Part shown: positions 46,282-57,423 of the stretch, piece by piece
How positions within the stretch are numbered: position 1 is the stretch's first letter
Layout of the letters: each line of letters begins with the position of its first letter
Position numbers and translations under genes: made by a program
NCBI GenBank assembly: GCA_029931535.1
Contig: JAQPZY010001561.1
Location: 2,802,501-2,866,500, forward strand
Reading direction: 5' to 3'
Source: Margaritifera margaritifera
Lineage: Eukaryota; Mollusca; Bivalvia; Unionida; Margaritiferidae
Length of the DNA stretch: 64,000 nt
Notes under the pieces: model-generated
Told to the model about the DNA's origin: nothing
What the model saw: the letters and a program-made list of their open reading frames with translations, nothing else
Database searches by the model: none

Positions 46282-46666
46282 GCAAATACAAATGCAGATG
46301 CAGATGCAAAGAGAAGAAAGGGAAATGCAATTTAAATTAAGAGAATTAGAACTGGCAAACAGAGCACACTCCACTCCTTTAAACACAAGTTCAGGTTTTG
46401 ATGTTACTAGATATATTAGGTTAGTACCCCCTTTTCAGGAAAAAGAAGTAGATAAATACTTTCTTCATTTCGAGAAAATTGCTGAAAACTTGAAATGGCC
46501 CAGAGAGCATTGGACTTTGTTATTACAATGTATACTTATTGGCAAAGCTCGTGAAGTAGACACCTCACTGTCAGTACAACAAAGCACTGAGTATGATGTG
46601 CTTAAGGAGTACATCTTGAAAGCTTATGGTACCAGAAGCATATCGACAAAGGTTTTGGAATTGTAG
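45911..46666 (+). pseudogene. gag: gag of element A, with in-frame stop and frameshift
   Basis: The start MASNVQNFILKPTQEGLECM is followed by a helix-rich N-terminal region to SGSDRK, then TAA at 46145-46147. The same frame resumes as RELELKNQMDLELAKLQIQ, an Arg-Glu tract encoded by a GA microsatellite (46201-46275), then QIQMQMQMQREEREMQFKL (coiled-coil-like). The capsid region follows, with YIRLVPPFQEKEVDKYFLHF and ENLKWPREHWTLLLQ. A 5-nt deletion at about 46628 relative to element B shifts the frame to GTRSISTKVLEL and a stop at 46666. The capsid continues in another frame at 46626-46970. The same TAA is present in element B, so it predates the separation of the two copies. Confidence 0.88.
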
Positions 46667-46970
46667 AAAAGAAACTGGACAAACCTATGTCGAACTTGCA
46701 TGGGAAAAAGAACGACTATTTGATAGGTGGTGCTCAGCCAAGAAAGTTGATCAAGATTATGATAACCTCAGACAGCTCGTATTAATTGAAGAGTTCAAGA
46801 GGTGCATCCATAGTGATGCTAAAACCTATCTTCTGGCTCTCTTGCCCATACCTCGAAATCCTCTTCAGGCTAAACTGTATGGTCCTTATACCGTTGAAAA
46901 GAAAGTAAATGACTTAAATTATATCATTCACACTCCTGGAGACGGAAACAGAAACAACTTTGTCATATAA
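46626..46970 (+). pseudogene. Deletion fusion: SCAN-like capsid part joined to integrase C-terminal module
   Basis: Residues 1 to about 65 (VPEAYRQRFWNCRKETGQTY, VDQDYDNLRQLVLIEEFKRC, IHSD) are the SCAN-like capsid segment of gag. The frame then jumps directly into LLALLPIPRNPLQAKLYGPY and TVEKKVNDLNYIIHTPG, the GPY-type C-terminal module of integrase. Element B has about 2 kb between these two parts (zinc knuckle, protease, integrase core), so this frame results from an internal deletion at about 46820-46840. The fusion happens to be in frame for 115 codons. It is a by-product of deletion and unlikely to be functional. Confidence 0.85.
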
Positions 46971-48525
46971 ATATGTTAAAGGAATATTTTGACAGAGATA
47001 GCCCAGCTAATTATTCTGTTAATTTAGTTGTACCTGTCCCACACAGTGAAGATATCAACGATGGAGTACAATCAGACTATAGTGACTCTGGTATAACCAA
47101 TCTTCGGAATTCATAAAATATTGAACAATCTAGACCAGAAACTTTCACATTACAACAACAGGAAAGAAATGAACTAAAACAGCTATTACATGACTATGAG
47201 CATTTGTTTCCTGATGTTCCAACATGAACAAGTAAAATTTATCATGACGTTGACATTGTAGATTCTGCGCCTGTAAAACAGCATCCTTATAGGATGAATC
47301 CTCTCAAACAGAACTATTTGAAGAAAGAAATTCCGTATTTACTGGAGAATGATTTCATAGAACCAAGTAAAAGTAACTGGAGTTCACCTTGTATTCTTGT
47401 TCCAAAGCCAGATAATACATTCCGTGTGTGTACTGACTATAGAAAAGTCAACAGTGTCACGAAAACAGATTCATTTCCAATCCCAAGAATGGACGATTGC
47501 ATTGATACAATTGGAAATGCGAAATATGTCACCAAGTTTGACCTTTTAAAAGGATTCTGGCAAATTCCACTGACGGAAAGGGCAAAAGAAATTTCAGCAT
47601 TTGTAACTCCAGATGGACTTTATCAATATAAAGTCATGCCGTTTGGAATGAAAAATTCGCCTGCAACGTTTCAACGTCTGATGAACATGGTAACATCTCA
47701 TCTTGATAATTGTGACGCTTATATCGATGACGTCATTATCTACAACAACACCTGGGAAGATCATTTGAAAACCATTCAAAAATTCTTCGATCGACTCAGC
47801 GATGCGAATCTGACAATTAATTTGAGTAAAAGTGAGTTTTGCCGTGCTTGTGTCACATTTTTAGGACATATTGTGGGACAAGGTCAAGTTAAACCTATAG
47901 AAGCTAAGGTCAAAGCTATCTCTGAATTTCAAGTACCAATTTGTAAAAAGCAACTGATGCGATTTCTAGGTATGGCTGGATATTATCGGAAATTTTGTTC
48001 CAATTTTTCCAAAATCGCTGAACCTTTGACAGGTTTATTGAGTAAGAAAACCAAATTTCATTGGTCTGACAAGTGTCAGGAGACTTTTGACAAGTTAAAG
48101 GCCATGCTTAAGAATGACCAGTTCTTTCTGCACCAAATTTCAGCCAATCATTTAAATTATCTGTTGACGCAAGTGATGTAGGGGTTGGTGGAGTATTGAT
48201 TCAGGAAGACAAAAGTGGCGTGGATCACCCTGTGTGTTATTTTTCTAAAAAATAAACAAGCACCAGAAAAATTATTCCACAATTGAGAAGGAATGTTTGG
48301 CTTTGATATTAGCTTTACAGCATTTTGAAGTGTATGTTACCTACCTCAGCTCTTTCTCCAATTATTGTGTACAGTGATCACAATCCCCTTACTTTCATCA
48401 ACAAAATGAAAGATAAAAATCGGAGATTGTTGAGATGGAGTTTAATATTGCAGGAATATAACATTGACATCAGACACATCAGGGGAAAAGACAATGTGAT
48501 TGCAGATGCACTCTCACGTGCATAG
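46971..48525 (+). pseudogene. pol: pol of element A: linker, reverse transcriptase, RNase H
   Basis: 46971-47290 is the decayed integrase-RT linker (VPVPHSEDINDG and a TGA within the segment before the RT). The open reverse transcriptase 47294-48181 shows NWSSPCILVPKPDNTFRVC, CTDYRKVNSVTKTDSFPIPR, FDLLKGFWQIPLT, MPFGMKNSPATFQRLM and the catalytic YIDD at 47720-47731, then FLGHIVGQGQVKP and RFLGMAGYYRKFCSNFS. A 1-nt loss near 48115 ends the frame. RNase H continues in other frames (VDASDVGVGGVLIQED, IEKECLALILALQHFEVY, VYSDHNPLTFINKMKDKN) and ends HIRGKDNVIADALSRA at 48525. A further 1-nt loss (about 48252) and a 4-nt duplication (about 48342) are present. Pol ends here, with no integrase downstream. 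Confidence 0.93.
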
Positions 48526-48653
48526 AAATCTTATATTGCTTGATGTAATTAAGTTCAGTATCATAAAATATTTTCTTATGCAAATTTTGGTTATTATAGT
48601 ATTAGATGTATATTCAAAAGAAAGCTTTATTGCATAAATCTTTCTTTTTCTTT

Positions 48654-48664
48654 ATGAGGGGAGG
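48654..48664 (+). other. Polypurine tract of element A
   Basis: ATGAGGGGAGG immediately precedes the 3' LTR. The same tract precedes the LTR of element B on the other strand. Confidence 0.85.
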
Positions 48665-49479
48665 TGTTATGTATGATGTTTAGATAATATTATAGATATT
48701 TTAGGAAATTATAAATATTTCTTGACTTTAATATTTGCTTAAATCTTAATGTTATTTATGAGAAAAAACATGTTTAACTAGTGTCCTTGAGTTAGGTTGT
48801 TTACTTCAGATTTGAGCTAAAGGATAGTTTTGATAAACAAAATGTTTACCAAATTTGAGGTCAAGGTTGATTTTGTTTACAGATAAAACTGGAAATACCT
48901 TAGGAGTTACCTGTCAATGGTCACACGTACATTTATTATTCTAGAATATTATGTCATGTGACCAATCTTTATATACACCATGTTTAGTGGACAGTTTTTC
49001 AGTTTCGACATTACTATCAGTCTTGTAAAGAGCTACTACAGTTGTGGAAAGTAATTCAAAATTATAAGAGAGGAATTATTTAAAATATTCATTGGATTAT
49101 TACAGTGCTCATAAACTTTTGGATTTTGGAATTTTAATTGATGATTTTGGAATTTATGTGAACTTATTCAGAGATATTTTGGAGTACTTCATTTTGACAT
49201 CAGCACATTAAAGACTACTAGTACATCAGGACTGTAAAGACCATTGGCACATCACAACATTCAAGGATACAGCCGTGAATTCAGAACATTCTATATTTAG
49301 GACTTGTGATTAGAACACTAATTCTTATTGGATTATTTGGATTTTAATACACATTACTTAAGTGTCTTTTTGATTTTTTCATTTTAATTATCTAGAAATA
49401 AATTGCTTGTTGATTTTTAGTTTATTTCTTGGTTTCACTTTCTTTCTATTACATTTTTCTAGACCATAGAGTCGTAACG
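48665..49479 (+). repeat. 3' LTR of element A
   Basis: 815 bp, starting TGTTATGTATGATG and ending GTCGTAACG (other copies end TAACA). A TATA-like TTTATATACACC lies at 48968-48979 and AATAAA at 49397-49402, giving a plausible U3-R-U5 layout. Confidence 0.93.
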
Positions 49480-49559
49480 ATAAGCACGCGAGAAATTAAA
49501 AACCAAATGATATCTCCCATGAGACAACAATGACGTATTATTAATCACTACATGGCTAG

Positions 49560-50790
49560 TAGCTATAGATTATAGAAAAATAATCGGAGCGATTTGGTTA
49601 GATTTTTTACAAACATTTTGATTTATTAGATTATAAAATATTGAGGACAAAACTCCAGGCATAAAAAATCTTTGATAATGCACTTGTTTGGTGTGATTCT
49701 TACCTAACAGGAAGGCAACATTTTGTTTATGTGGAAAATGCTACATCTTCTTCACAATATGTCAAAAGTGGAGTCCTTCAAGGCTCTTGGCCCTTTTTTC
49801 TTTCTCCTTTATATTAATGATTTGGCTCTTCATACCAATGCCACTGAAACTGATCTTTTTGCAGATGACACAACCATACATGCCATGAGTGATACAATCC
49901 CTTCTCTTAAACAAAATGCTGTTAAACTGTGGTGCAAAACCATCATAATGCACTTAAACATAGAAAAAACAACTGTTTGACGAATTGGATCAAGGCAAAG
50001 AATAAAGATATTAGAGGATATCAATATATTTGTTCAGGGAACTAAATTAAATAACACAGAAGATCTAAAATTTTTAGGTGTGATTATTGACAGGCATTTA
50101 TCGTGGGAAAATCAAATAAAGCACGTGTGTTCTGTAGTATCCTCCAGAATAGCCCTATTGAACAGACTGTCTTCGTGTCTGTCATAATCAATGCTAAAAA
50201 TGATTTATAATGGATATGTATTGCCTTTGTTTGATTATGGTTGCATCATATGGGGAAATTGCAATGCTATTAAACTTAATCAGGTAACTGAGCTTCCAAA
50301 ACAAGCTGCTAGAATTATTACAAGAAAATACTATCAATCCTCTCATTTATACGTTAATTTACAGTGGTTACCGTTTAGTTATAGAGTAGAGTACTTTAAA
50401 GCTACTTGACATATAAATCTTTTCATAAAATGACTCCACAATATATCAGTGATCTCCAAACTCCAGCTTCCAATATCCATTCACACAATCTGTGGTCAAT
50501 TTCGTACTTTAATATTCATTCCCCTAAATTCAAAACGACTCTTTAGAAACATCTTTTACATCTTCTGAAGCAGTGTTGTGGAATATCATTCCCAACGATA
50601 TTAAACAAACACCAACACTCTATTCTTTTAAGAGTGCGCTTCACAAATTTCTTGTTTTTTATTATGCCGAATCTCAAACAAATTAAGATACCTAACTTGG
50701 ATACCCACCACCTTCCTACCTCCAAATCTACATGTATATCGTATGAATGTTTTAATCTAATGTAAGTATGTATGTGTGTTGTACAGAAAT
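49560..50790 (+). pseudogene. LINE reverse transcriptase, 5'-truncated (CR1/L2-like)
   Basis: Reading across frames: SGVLQGSILGP-like decay near 49775, FLLYINDLALHTNATETD then LFADDTTIHAMSDT with the catalytic FADD at 49858-49869, HLNIEKTTV, LKFLGVIIDRHLSWENQIKH (about 50070-50120), MIYNGYVLPLFDYGCIIWGN and NQVTELPKQAARIITRKY (50191-50340), then AVLWNIIPNDIKQTPTLYSF (about 50570-50630) and KSALHKFL. This order is that of the second half of CR1/L2-type ORF2. At least five frame breaks. It lies 80 bp downstream of element A and abuts LINE-A at about 50795. Confidence 0.8.
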
Positions 50791-50794
50791 AGCT

Positions 50795-52630
50795 TTCGAA
50801 AAAAGAGGAAGTTTATATTTCTTATATGTCGATTTTTAAAAGGCATTTGATTCAGTGGATAGAGAGAGGCTGTGGTATGCATTATTACAAAATGGTGTTC
50901 ATTGTAGGTTGCTGGCTTCTAAAAAAATATATATTCAGGTATTAAATCAGCTGTAAAGACTTCTCAAGATCACCTAAGTGAATATTATTAATGTAAGCTT
51001 GGAGTGAGACAAGGTTGTATATTAAGTCCTCTCCTTTTCTTCTTGATTTTTAAATGATCTCTTACCAATAAGGAATGAAAATGGCGGAAATGTAATCTTT
51101 GTTGACAATGAATTACAAAACATGATTATGTAACTTTATGCTGATGACTTGTGTATTTTTGCTGATGCTGTTTTAGAATTACAAAGAAAGATAGACACAC
51201 TGCAGCTCTTTTGAGTAAAATGGGGTCTTACTGTAAACATGGATAAGACAAATATCATTAGTTTAGAAATGGTGGTAGACTTAAGAAGTTTGAAAAGTGG
51301 ACTTATCGTAACGAGAATATACAAATTTTAACGTATTACAACTATTTGGGAGTAATATTTTCTAGCAGACTGAATTGGTCAAAAGCAATTGAAAGACTTG
51401 TTATACAAACTAATAAAGTTTTAATTCCAGTCACGAAATTAATAAGAAAACCCGGATTTCATCACCGAACATTGTGTTCAAATTATTTCATGTTCGTATT
51501 AAGCCCATTCTCCCCTATTCATCAGAGATTTGGGGATACAAGAATAGAAAATATGTAGAGAAATTCCATGAACAGTTCTGTACATTTTATTTGTCTCTTG
51601 GAAGACAATCTTCAAACATGGGAGTTCTTGGTGATTGTGAATGTTGTAATATGTATATTGACTATTATATTAGATGTATACAATATTGTATAATATGTAT
51701 ATTGACAATTATATTAGATGTATAAAATATTGTATAATATGTATATTGACAATTATATTAGATGTATACAATATTGTATAATATGTATATTGACTATTAT
51801 ATTAGATGTATAAAATATTGGTGTAAATTGTTGCATATGCCTAGCTATAGATATCCCATGAAATGCTACATGGCGTTAAATGCACTGGATGATAGCGAAA
51901 GAATAACTTGGGCAACTTATAATAGATAGCTACTTTGTAAATGTTGGTTTGGTTTTGTGTGGATATCACAGGATATTGGCGATGTTGATTTATTTATTGT
52001 GCAATTTAGACAACGGTTCATGGATTGTAACTTGCAAGAATGGCACGAACAAATAAATGGATCAACCCCTTTAAAGAATTATAGAAATTATAAAAGTCTT
52101 TATAGAATGTGAAATATACTTACATGTTGTTGAAAATAACGAAATAAGACGGTTATACAATCTCTTTAGATTGGGTGAACTTCCTATTTATATAGTTACA
52201 GGTTGACAAAAAATGTTGATAGGGCACATATATTATGTTGTTTATGTGACAGCGGGGGAATTAAAGATGAATTCCATTTTTTATTAAAATGCCCCATATA
52301 CTCAGTATTAAAATTTAAGTTTCTTCCAAAGTACTGTTACGAATACCCATCTTATGAAATATTTTGCAATTTATTTTATAATAAATCTGATGAGGTAATC
52401 AGAAAAACAGCACAGTTTATATATTTTACCTTTAAGCTAAGATAAAATATTTTACAGATTGTGTAACTATGTATGTTCTGTTATAGGTGTGTGATTATAC
52501 GACTTATCACCATAATGTAGACTTAGAAAATACCAATGTGTGTCCACCGCAATTATATATTTATTTCATTGTATACTTTTGTACTTGGGCCAATGGCCTC
52601 ATACGAAAACAATTAAAGTTCTTCTGCTAG
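50795..52630 (+). pseudogene. LINE-A copy, reverse transcriptase to 3' end
   Basis: Begins inside the palm domain (FYVDF-like then KAFDSVDRERLWYALLQNGV, about 50825-50885), then VRQGCILSP-like decay near 51010 and YADD at 51137-51148 in LYADDLCIFADAVLELQRKI. NYLGVIFSSRLNWSKAIERL is followed by FHVRIKPILPYSSEIWGYKN (51474-51560) and, after a tandem insertion at 51646-51818, YWCKLLHMPSYRYPMK and the Cys-His cluster CCLCDSGGIKDEFHFLLKC (52236-52292). The frame ends IYFTFKLR at 52445. The 3' untranslated end reaches about 52630 and carries a short repeated AAAGTTCTTC tail. This is the best-preserved C-terminus of LINE-A in the window. Confidence 0.85.
51646..51818 (+). repeat. Tandem array, 44-bp unit x4, inside LINE-A coding sequence
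   Basis: The unit is AATATGTATATTGACTATTA then TATTAGATGTATACAATATT then GTAT. The first copy is in frame with the LINE (NMYIDYYIRCIQY) and the last leads into KYWCKLLHMPSY, so the extra copies arose in place. Three extra units total 132 bp, which restores the frame, but stops occur inside. Confidence 0.85.
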
Positions 52631-52825
52631 GTAAAGTTCTTCGTTTGCTGGGTATGTATATATGCGTGTGTATATTTTATGATTACATGTAAGTGTGTCA
52701 GACACTGTAGTAAGTAGAGTTATATTTGTACATATACTTTGCATTCAAAGTTTTAATATTCTATTATTGAGGAATATAAGATTGGTTGATTGATTCAGAT
52801 CCAAATGTATTATCCTCAGAAAAGA

Positions 52826-52828
<3 letters not shown>

Positions 52829-52856
<28 letters not shown>

Positions 52857-52880
52857 GTAGTAGTAGTAGTAGTAGTAGTA
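52829..52880. repeat. (ATT)n-(AGT)n compound microsatellite
   Basis: About 9 ATT units then about 8 AGT units. Confidence 0.95.
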
Positions 52881-52889
52881 TTATATAGA

Positions 52890-53800
52890 GGCTTGTTTGG
52901 CAGTTTGTAAATAGTAATTGCAAGGGTTAATTACAAGATAGGTAGCAAGCTAAATATCTACATACAGTTTGTAAAGAGTAATGGCAAGGGTTAATTGCAA
53001 AATAGGTAGCAAGCTAGATATATGCATACAGTTTGTAAAGAGTAATTGCAAGGGTTAATTACCAGATAGGTAGCAAGCTAGATATATGTATGCAGTTTGT
53101 AAAGAGTAATTGCAAGGGTTAATTACCAGATAGGTAGCAAGCTAGATATATGTATACAGTTTGTAAAGAGTAATTGCAAGGGTTAATTACCAGATAGGTA
53201 GCAAGCTAGATATATGGATACAGTTTGTAAAGAGTAATTGCAAGGGTTAATTACCAGATAGGTAGCAAGCTAGATATATGTATACAGTTTGTAAAGAGTA
53301 ATTGCAAGGGTTAATTACCAGATAGGTAGCAAGCTAGATATATGCATACAGTTTGTAAAGAGTAATTGCAAGGGTTAATTACCAGATAGGTAGCAAGCTA
53401 GATATATGCAGACAGTTTGTAAAGAGTAATTGCAAGGGTTAATTACCAGATAGGTAGCAAGCTAGATATATGCAGACAGTTTGTAAAGAGTAATGGCAAG
53501 GGTTAATTACCAGATAGGTAGCAAGCTAGATATATGCAGACAGTTTGTAAAGAGTAATTGCAAGGGTTAATTACCAGATAGGTAGCAAGCTAGATATATG
53601 TATACAGTTTGTAAAGAGTAATTGCAAGGGTTAATTACCAGATAGGTAGCAAGCTAGATATATGTATACAGTTTGTAAAGAGTAATTGCAATGGTTAATT
53701 ACCAGATAGGTAGCAAGCTAGATATATGTATACAGTTTGTAAAGAGTAATTGCAAGGGTTAATTACAAGATATGTAGCAAGCTACATATATATAAACAGT
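52890..53800. repeat. Minisatellite, 64-bp unit, about 14 copies
   Basis: The unit is CAGTTTGTAAAGAGTAATTG then CAAGGGTTAATTACCAGATA then GGTAGCAAGCTAGATATATG plus TATA. CAGTTT starts at 53157 and 53221 fix the period. Outermost copies are the most diverged (ATTACAAGATA, ATCTACATA), and the centre is nearly uniform. Confidence 0.96.
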
Positions 53801-53849
53801 TTGGTTGGAAAATTGGAAGAAAAATGCCTCTGTAACTGTTTATGTATGT

Positions 53850-55085
53850 ATGTAGAAGTGTTTTACGGCCCTTCAACACAATAGTGGCTATATAGTGCCA
53901 ACTAAATGTAAAGTTCGAACAAAATTTAAATGGATTGCACGAAAATTTTGGAAGATAAACCCTTGCAAATAGATGTAAACATGAGGTACAACACGATTAA
54001 ATATAAAAACCCAAAGATGTTAAAATTCTTAAAACATATGGTACAAAATTGTTATATAAACTGCATTTCATTAAAAAGTCCAAGATTTTCTCTGGTGGTA
54101 TATTATCATACAGTTTCATCATGCAGTTCACGTCAAAATACATCTGTCTAAGAGGGTGGAAATCCATTTAATCAACAAGAATATGCTCCACTGTCAGTGT
54201 ACACTGTCACTGTATGCACTCTGGTAGAGGTTCAAGTTTCAGGATGTATACATGAGTCAGGTATGTGTCCGATATGTGATCGGCCAATACCACCACATCT
54301 CTCCGATTTGTTATATACGAGGGATGCCACTCTTCAATAGTGGCTTTGATATTCTTAAGCTTGTTTGTGCAGTTTTCATTCCACATATTTGCCAAGTACG
54401 ACAAACAGGCTGATTTATATAATATCTGAAGTCACTATATGGAATCGTGTGTTTGGAACGGGTGTGCGCATGGCTGCTTTATTTGCTTTATCTGCCATTT
54501 CATTACCCTTTATACCAATAAGACTAGGCAGCCATCAGTATAGAATACTTTATATCAATAAGACTAGGCAGCCATCAGTATAGAATACTTTATATCGATA
54601 AGAGTAGGCAGCCATCAGTATAGAATACTTTATATCAATAAGACTAGGCAGCCATCGGTATATAATACTTTATATCCATAAGACTAGGCAGCCATCAGTA
54701 TAGAATACTTTATATCAATAAGAGTAGGCAGCCATCAGTATAGAATACTTTTCCCAGAATGCATGATAACGTCACATTTCTGTAATATCTGCGATATTAA
54801 CGGTTCGTCAGATTTAAGGTTTAGCAAGGCTGTCACTGTGGAAAGGAAATCCGAAAAGATGATGAAATGTGTTTTTTGAGGTTGCAATGTAGTTCAAAAG
54901 TTTTAGTAAGGCTGTAATGTCTGATGTAAACACTGAGGCTGTATGCGGTTAATGGCTCGAGATAGTGCATTGGGATGTTGCACTGACAGCTCCAACTTTG
55001 TCTCCATTTTTCGAACAGTCTATATACAGTGGCGTATGGCTACGATAGAAGGCTCTGTTTTTAATGAATTTAATCTGTAATAAGA
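53850..55085 (-). pseudogene. LINE 3' half (RNase H to 3' end), part of a split element
   Basis: Read leftwards from 55085: FIKNRAFYRSHTPLYIDCSK then NGDKVGAVSATSQC is the start of a LINE-encoded RNase H with its first Asp. ALLKLLNYIATSKNTFHHLF follows. After a tandem array (54511-54752) comes IGIKGNEMADKANKAA (54475-54520). Then YLANMWNENCTNKLKNIKA, HISDTYLTHVYILKLEP and CQCTLTVEHILVD (about 54180-54390), the usual C-terminal cluster. The 3' untranslated end reaches a CATA-rich tail at about 53850 (GCCGTAAAACACTTCTACAT on the minus strand). Its missing 5' half is probably the plus-strand piece at 55110-56580. Confidence 0.8.
54511..54752 (-). repeat. Tandem array, 40-bp unit x6, inside a LINE RNase H region
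   Basis: The plus-strand unit is AGACTAGGCAGCCATCAGTA then TAGAATACTTTATATCAATA. On the minus strand the innermost copy encodes the residues just before IGIKGNEMADK, where RNase H domains have a W-x-P-S-H-x-G-I stretch, so the array was seeded by LINE coding sequence. Starts at 54521, 54561, 54601, 54641, 54681 and 54721. Confidence 0.88.
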
Positions 55086-55109
55086 GAAGATTTGTTATCC
55101 TGAAATCTT

Positions 55110-56580
55110 AAATAAATTAGCCGAAACATTCTCGAAAAACTCTTCACAAGAAAATTGTTCTGTAGACTTACGCCGAGTTAAAAACCTGCAAGGAAAAGTT
55201 CCTTTAAATTTTAAAACTTTTAAAACTTAAGATAACATGAAATCTTTCACTCTCAGAGAACTACAAGATTCTCTTGATCAAGTCCATGACACTTCAGCGG
55301 GTCCAGATAATAGCAACTATCACCTTTTGACACACTTACCTGATACAGCTCTCAATACACTGCTAAACATTTTAAATTAAAAACAATGTGGTCAACTGGG
55401 GACTTCCCGAAGTCTTGATGAGAAGCAACAGTGATACCGGTAATAAGCCTGCAAGGATCATACCGACTCTTCCAAATATCGTCCCATATCATTTACAAGC
55501 TGTTCAGACATTCAGTGTGGATTCAGACGCCAGAGAAGCACGATAGACCATCTTGTCAGACTTGAAGCATTTATTAGAGAAGCTGAGCTGATATATTTAT
55601 CGACTTGGAAGGACGACATAATGAATGACCTATTCAACCTAACTTGATTTCCAATATTTCGAAAAATAGAAATTATAGAAATTATAGGGTTATGGTAGGC
55701 AACACCCTTTCTGAGAGCTACCCTCATATGATGGGTGTACCCGGGGGCAGCATATTGTCAGTCACCATATTCAACATATAAATTAACAGCGTAGTGAAAT
55801 GCCTTAACCCAAGAACTCACTGCTCATTATATGTCGACGATTTGAATCTGCTATAGAGCAAAGAGCTTGTATACTATAGAAAGGCAATTCCAGATGAGTT
55901 TAAATATAGTTCAAAATGGGCAGAAGAAAACGGGTTCACAATTGCAAAATCTAACACTGTTTTTATGCACTTCTGCCAATTGCATCGCATTCACAATGAC
56001 CCCAAATTCTTTCTTGACGTTGGCTTATTCCCGTTGTGGCGGTGACCAAATTTGCATGGTTTATTTTCGACCGTAAACTAACTTTTCACCCACATATTAG
56101 ATACCTCAGGAACAAATGTCGTGGCAAACACAGATTGGGGAGCAGATAGAAAGGTGTTGCTTTGGTTATACAGGTCATTAGTAAGGTCTAAGCTTGACTG
56201 TGGCTCGATTATGTATGAATCAGCCTCTAAATCTTACCTGAAGATGCTTGATTCGATACACAGTCAGAGACTTAAACTTTGGGTGAATTTAGAACTTCCA
56301 TTCAGAAAGCTTCTATGTCAAGGCAAATGAACCATCACTTTCAGACAAAAAAACTGTTTCTTTAGTATATTACCAAACTATCATTAAATCCATCTAATCC
56401 CGCATTTGATATCGTAGTTGGACCCAAATACCAAACTTTGTACACACAGAAACCAAATTGCATTCCACCATTTGTAATAAGAATTTGTCCTCACCTACAA
56501 CCAGCAAGAAAATTCTATATTTCCAAGTCATCACCGTGGCTATCAAAACCTCCCAAAATAATATTTGACCTTTAAGAATT
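55110..56580 (+). pseudogene. LINE 5'/RT half (jockey-type), inverted part of a split element
   Basis: Starts AETFSKNSSQENCSVDLRRV (55122), then LRELQDSLDQVHDTSAGPDN, HLPDTALNTLLNILN, KYRPISFTSCSDIQCGFRRQ with STIDHLVRLEAFI, a decayed motif A, VYPGAAYCQSPYST (motif B region), SLYVDD at 55824-55841 (catalytic YVDD 55830-55841), AEENGFTIAKSNTVFMHF and the open stretch 56121-56330 with VLLWLYRSLVRSKLDCGSIM. It ends near PSHHRGYQNLPK (about 56530-56560), just before the place where RNase H would begin. Many frame breaks. Confidence 0.8.
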
Positions 56581-56642
56581 CCAAACGTCCTGCAATTGTT
56601 GAGAAAATGGCATTATATTTGGGTATGCTTGTTTGTTTGGTT

Positions 56643-56643
<1 letters not shown>

Positions 56644-56739
<96 letters not shown>

Positions 56740-56740
56740 G
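56644..56740. repeat. (GA)n microsatellite
   Basis: About 47 GA units with AAAG and GGGA interruptions. Confidence 0.97.
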
Positions 56741-57423
56741 GAGAAAGTAATCAACTTGCAGCGTTAGCTGGTACCTGACCTAAATTGGTAACTATTAAAA
56801 TTTCTGTCTCCAAATTAATTAGTCAGTGGCGTCACTCGCAAAAAAATGACGACATTCGCACAACGAATAGTTTCGAACCTCCCCTCTGAACGGTAATGAT
56901 TGATTGGTCTCGTCACATCGGCGTGGTGTATATTGGGTAAAAGTTCGAACTTTCTGTTATTTGTTCAAAGATGGCAGTTGATAGTAATCTGAGGTGCTAC
57001 GACAACCGGAAGTGTGACAAAGCAGTCAGCGAAACGTACAACTGAGATGATTGATAGAATGAAAGATATCCAACTTTCGTCTTAAGTTGTTCAGTTGCAT
57101 TTTGCACAACTGATAAGACAATGATTGGTATTCATTTACAAAGAAGAATGTACTGCTATATGGATATATATGAAAATGTGTATTTTTTAAATCAGTGATT
57201 TTACTATTTTGTCATAACTAGTAAGCGGGACTGATCAAACTGTTAGATGACATGGTTAAGTGTGTTTATTTTGTAATGATGTGAGTGACATTTCATGGAA
57301 GCATGAACATGGATGTTTATTAAATTTTTACGATGGTTTGCTTTGCTAGTCGTATATCCTACATCAAAACTACAGCGGCGATGCATTCTTGCACTACATA
57401 ACCACAGAGTTCATTTTTACTTC
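56741..57423. other. Unassigned spacer
   Basis: No signal recognised. Confidence 0.4.

Larger units (their letters stand above)
45333..49479 (+). mobile_element. Gmr1-like Ty3/gypsy LTR retrotransposon, element A (defective)
   Basis: Complete from LTR to LTR: 5' LTR 45333-45746, primer site 45752-45769, gag from 45911, a fused remnant at 46626-46970, reverse transcriptase and RNase H to 48525, polypurine tract 48654-48664, 3' LTR 48665-49479. Flanks are ATAA (45329-45332) and ATAA (49480-49483), a 4-bp target duplication. Compared with element B it lacks about 2 kb from the end of gag through protease and most of integrase, yet the integrase C-terminal part still lies upstream of reverse transcriptase. 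That preserves the integrase-first order. Several frameshifts and a stop in pol make it non-autonomous. Confidence 0.92.

Noticed and set aside
52890..53800. CRISPR-like regular spacing
   Set aside because: There are no unique spacers; the whole 64-bp period repeats, so it is a minisatellite, and the context is eukaryotic.
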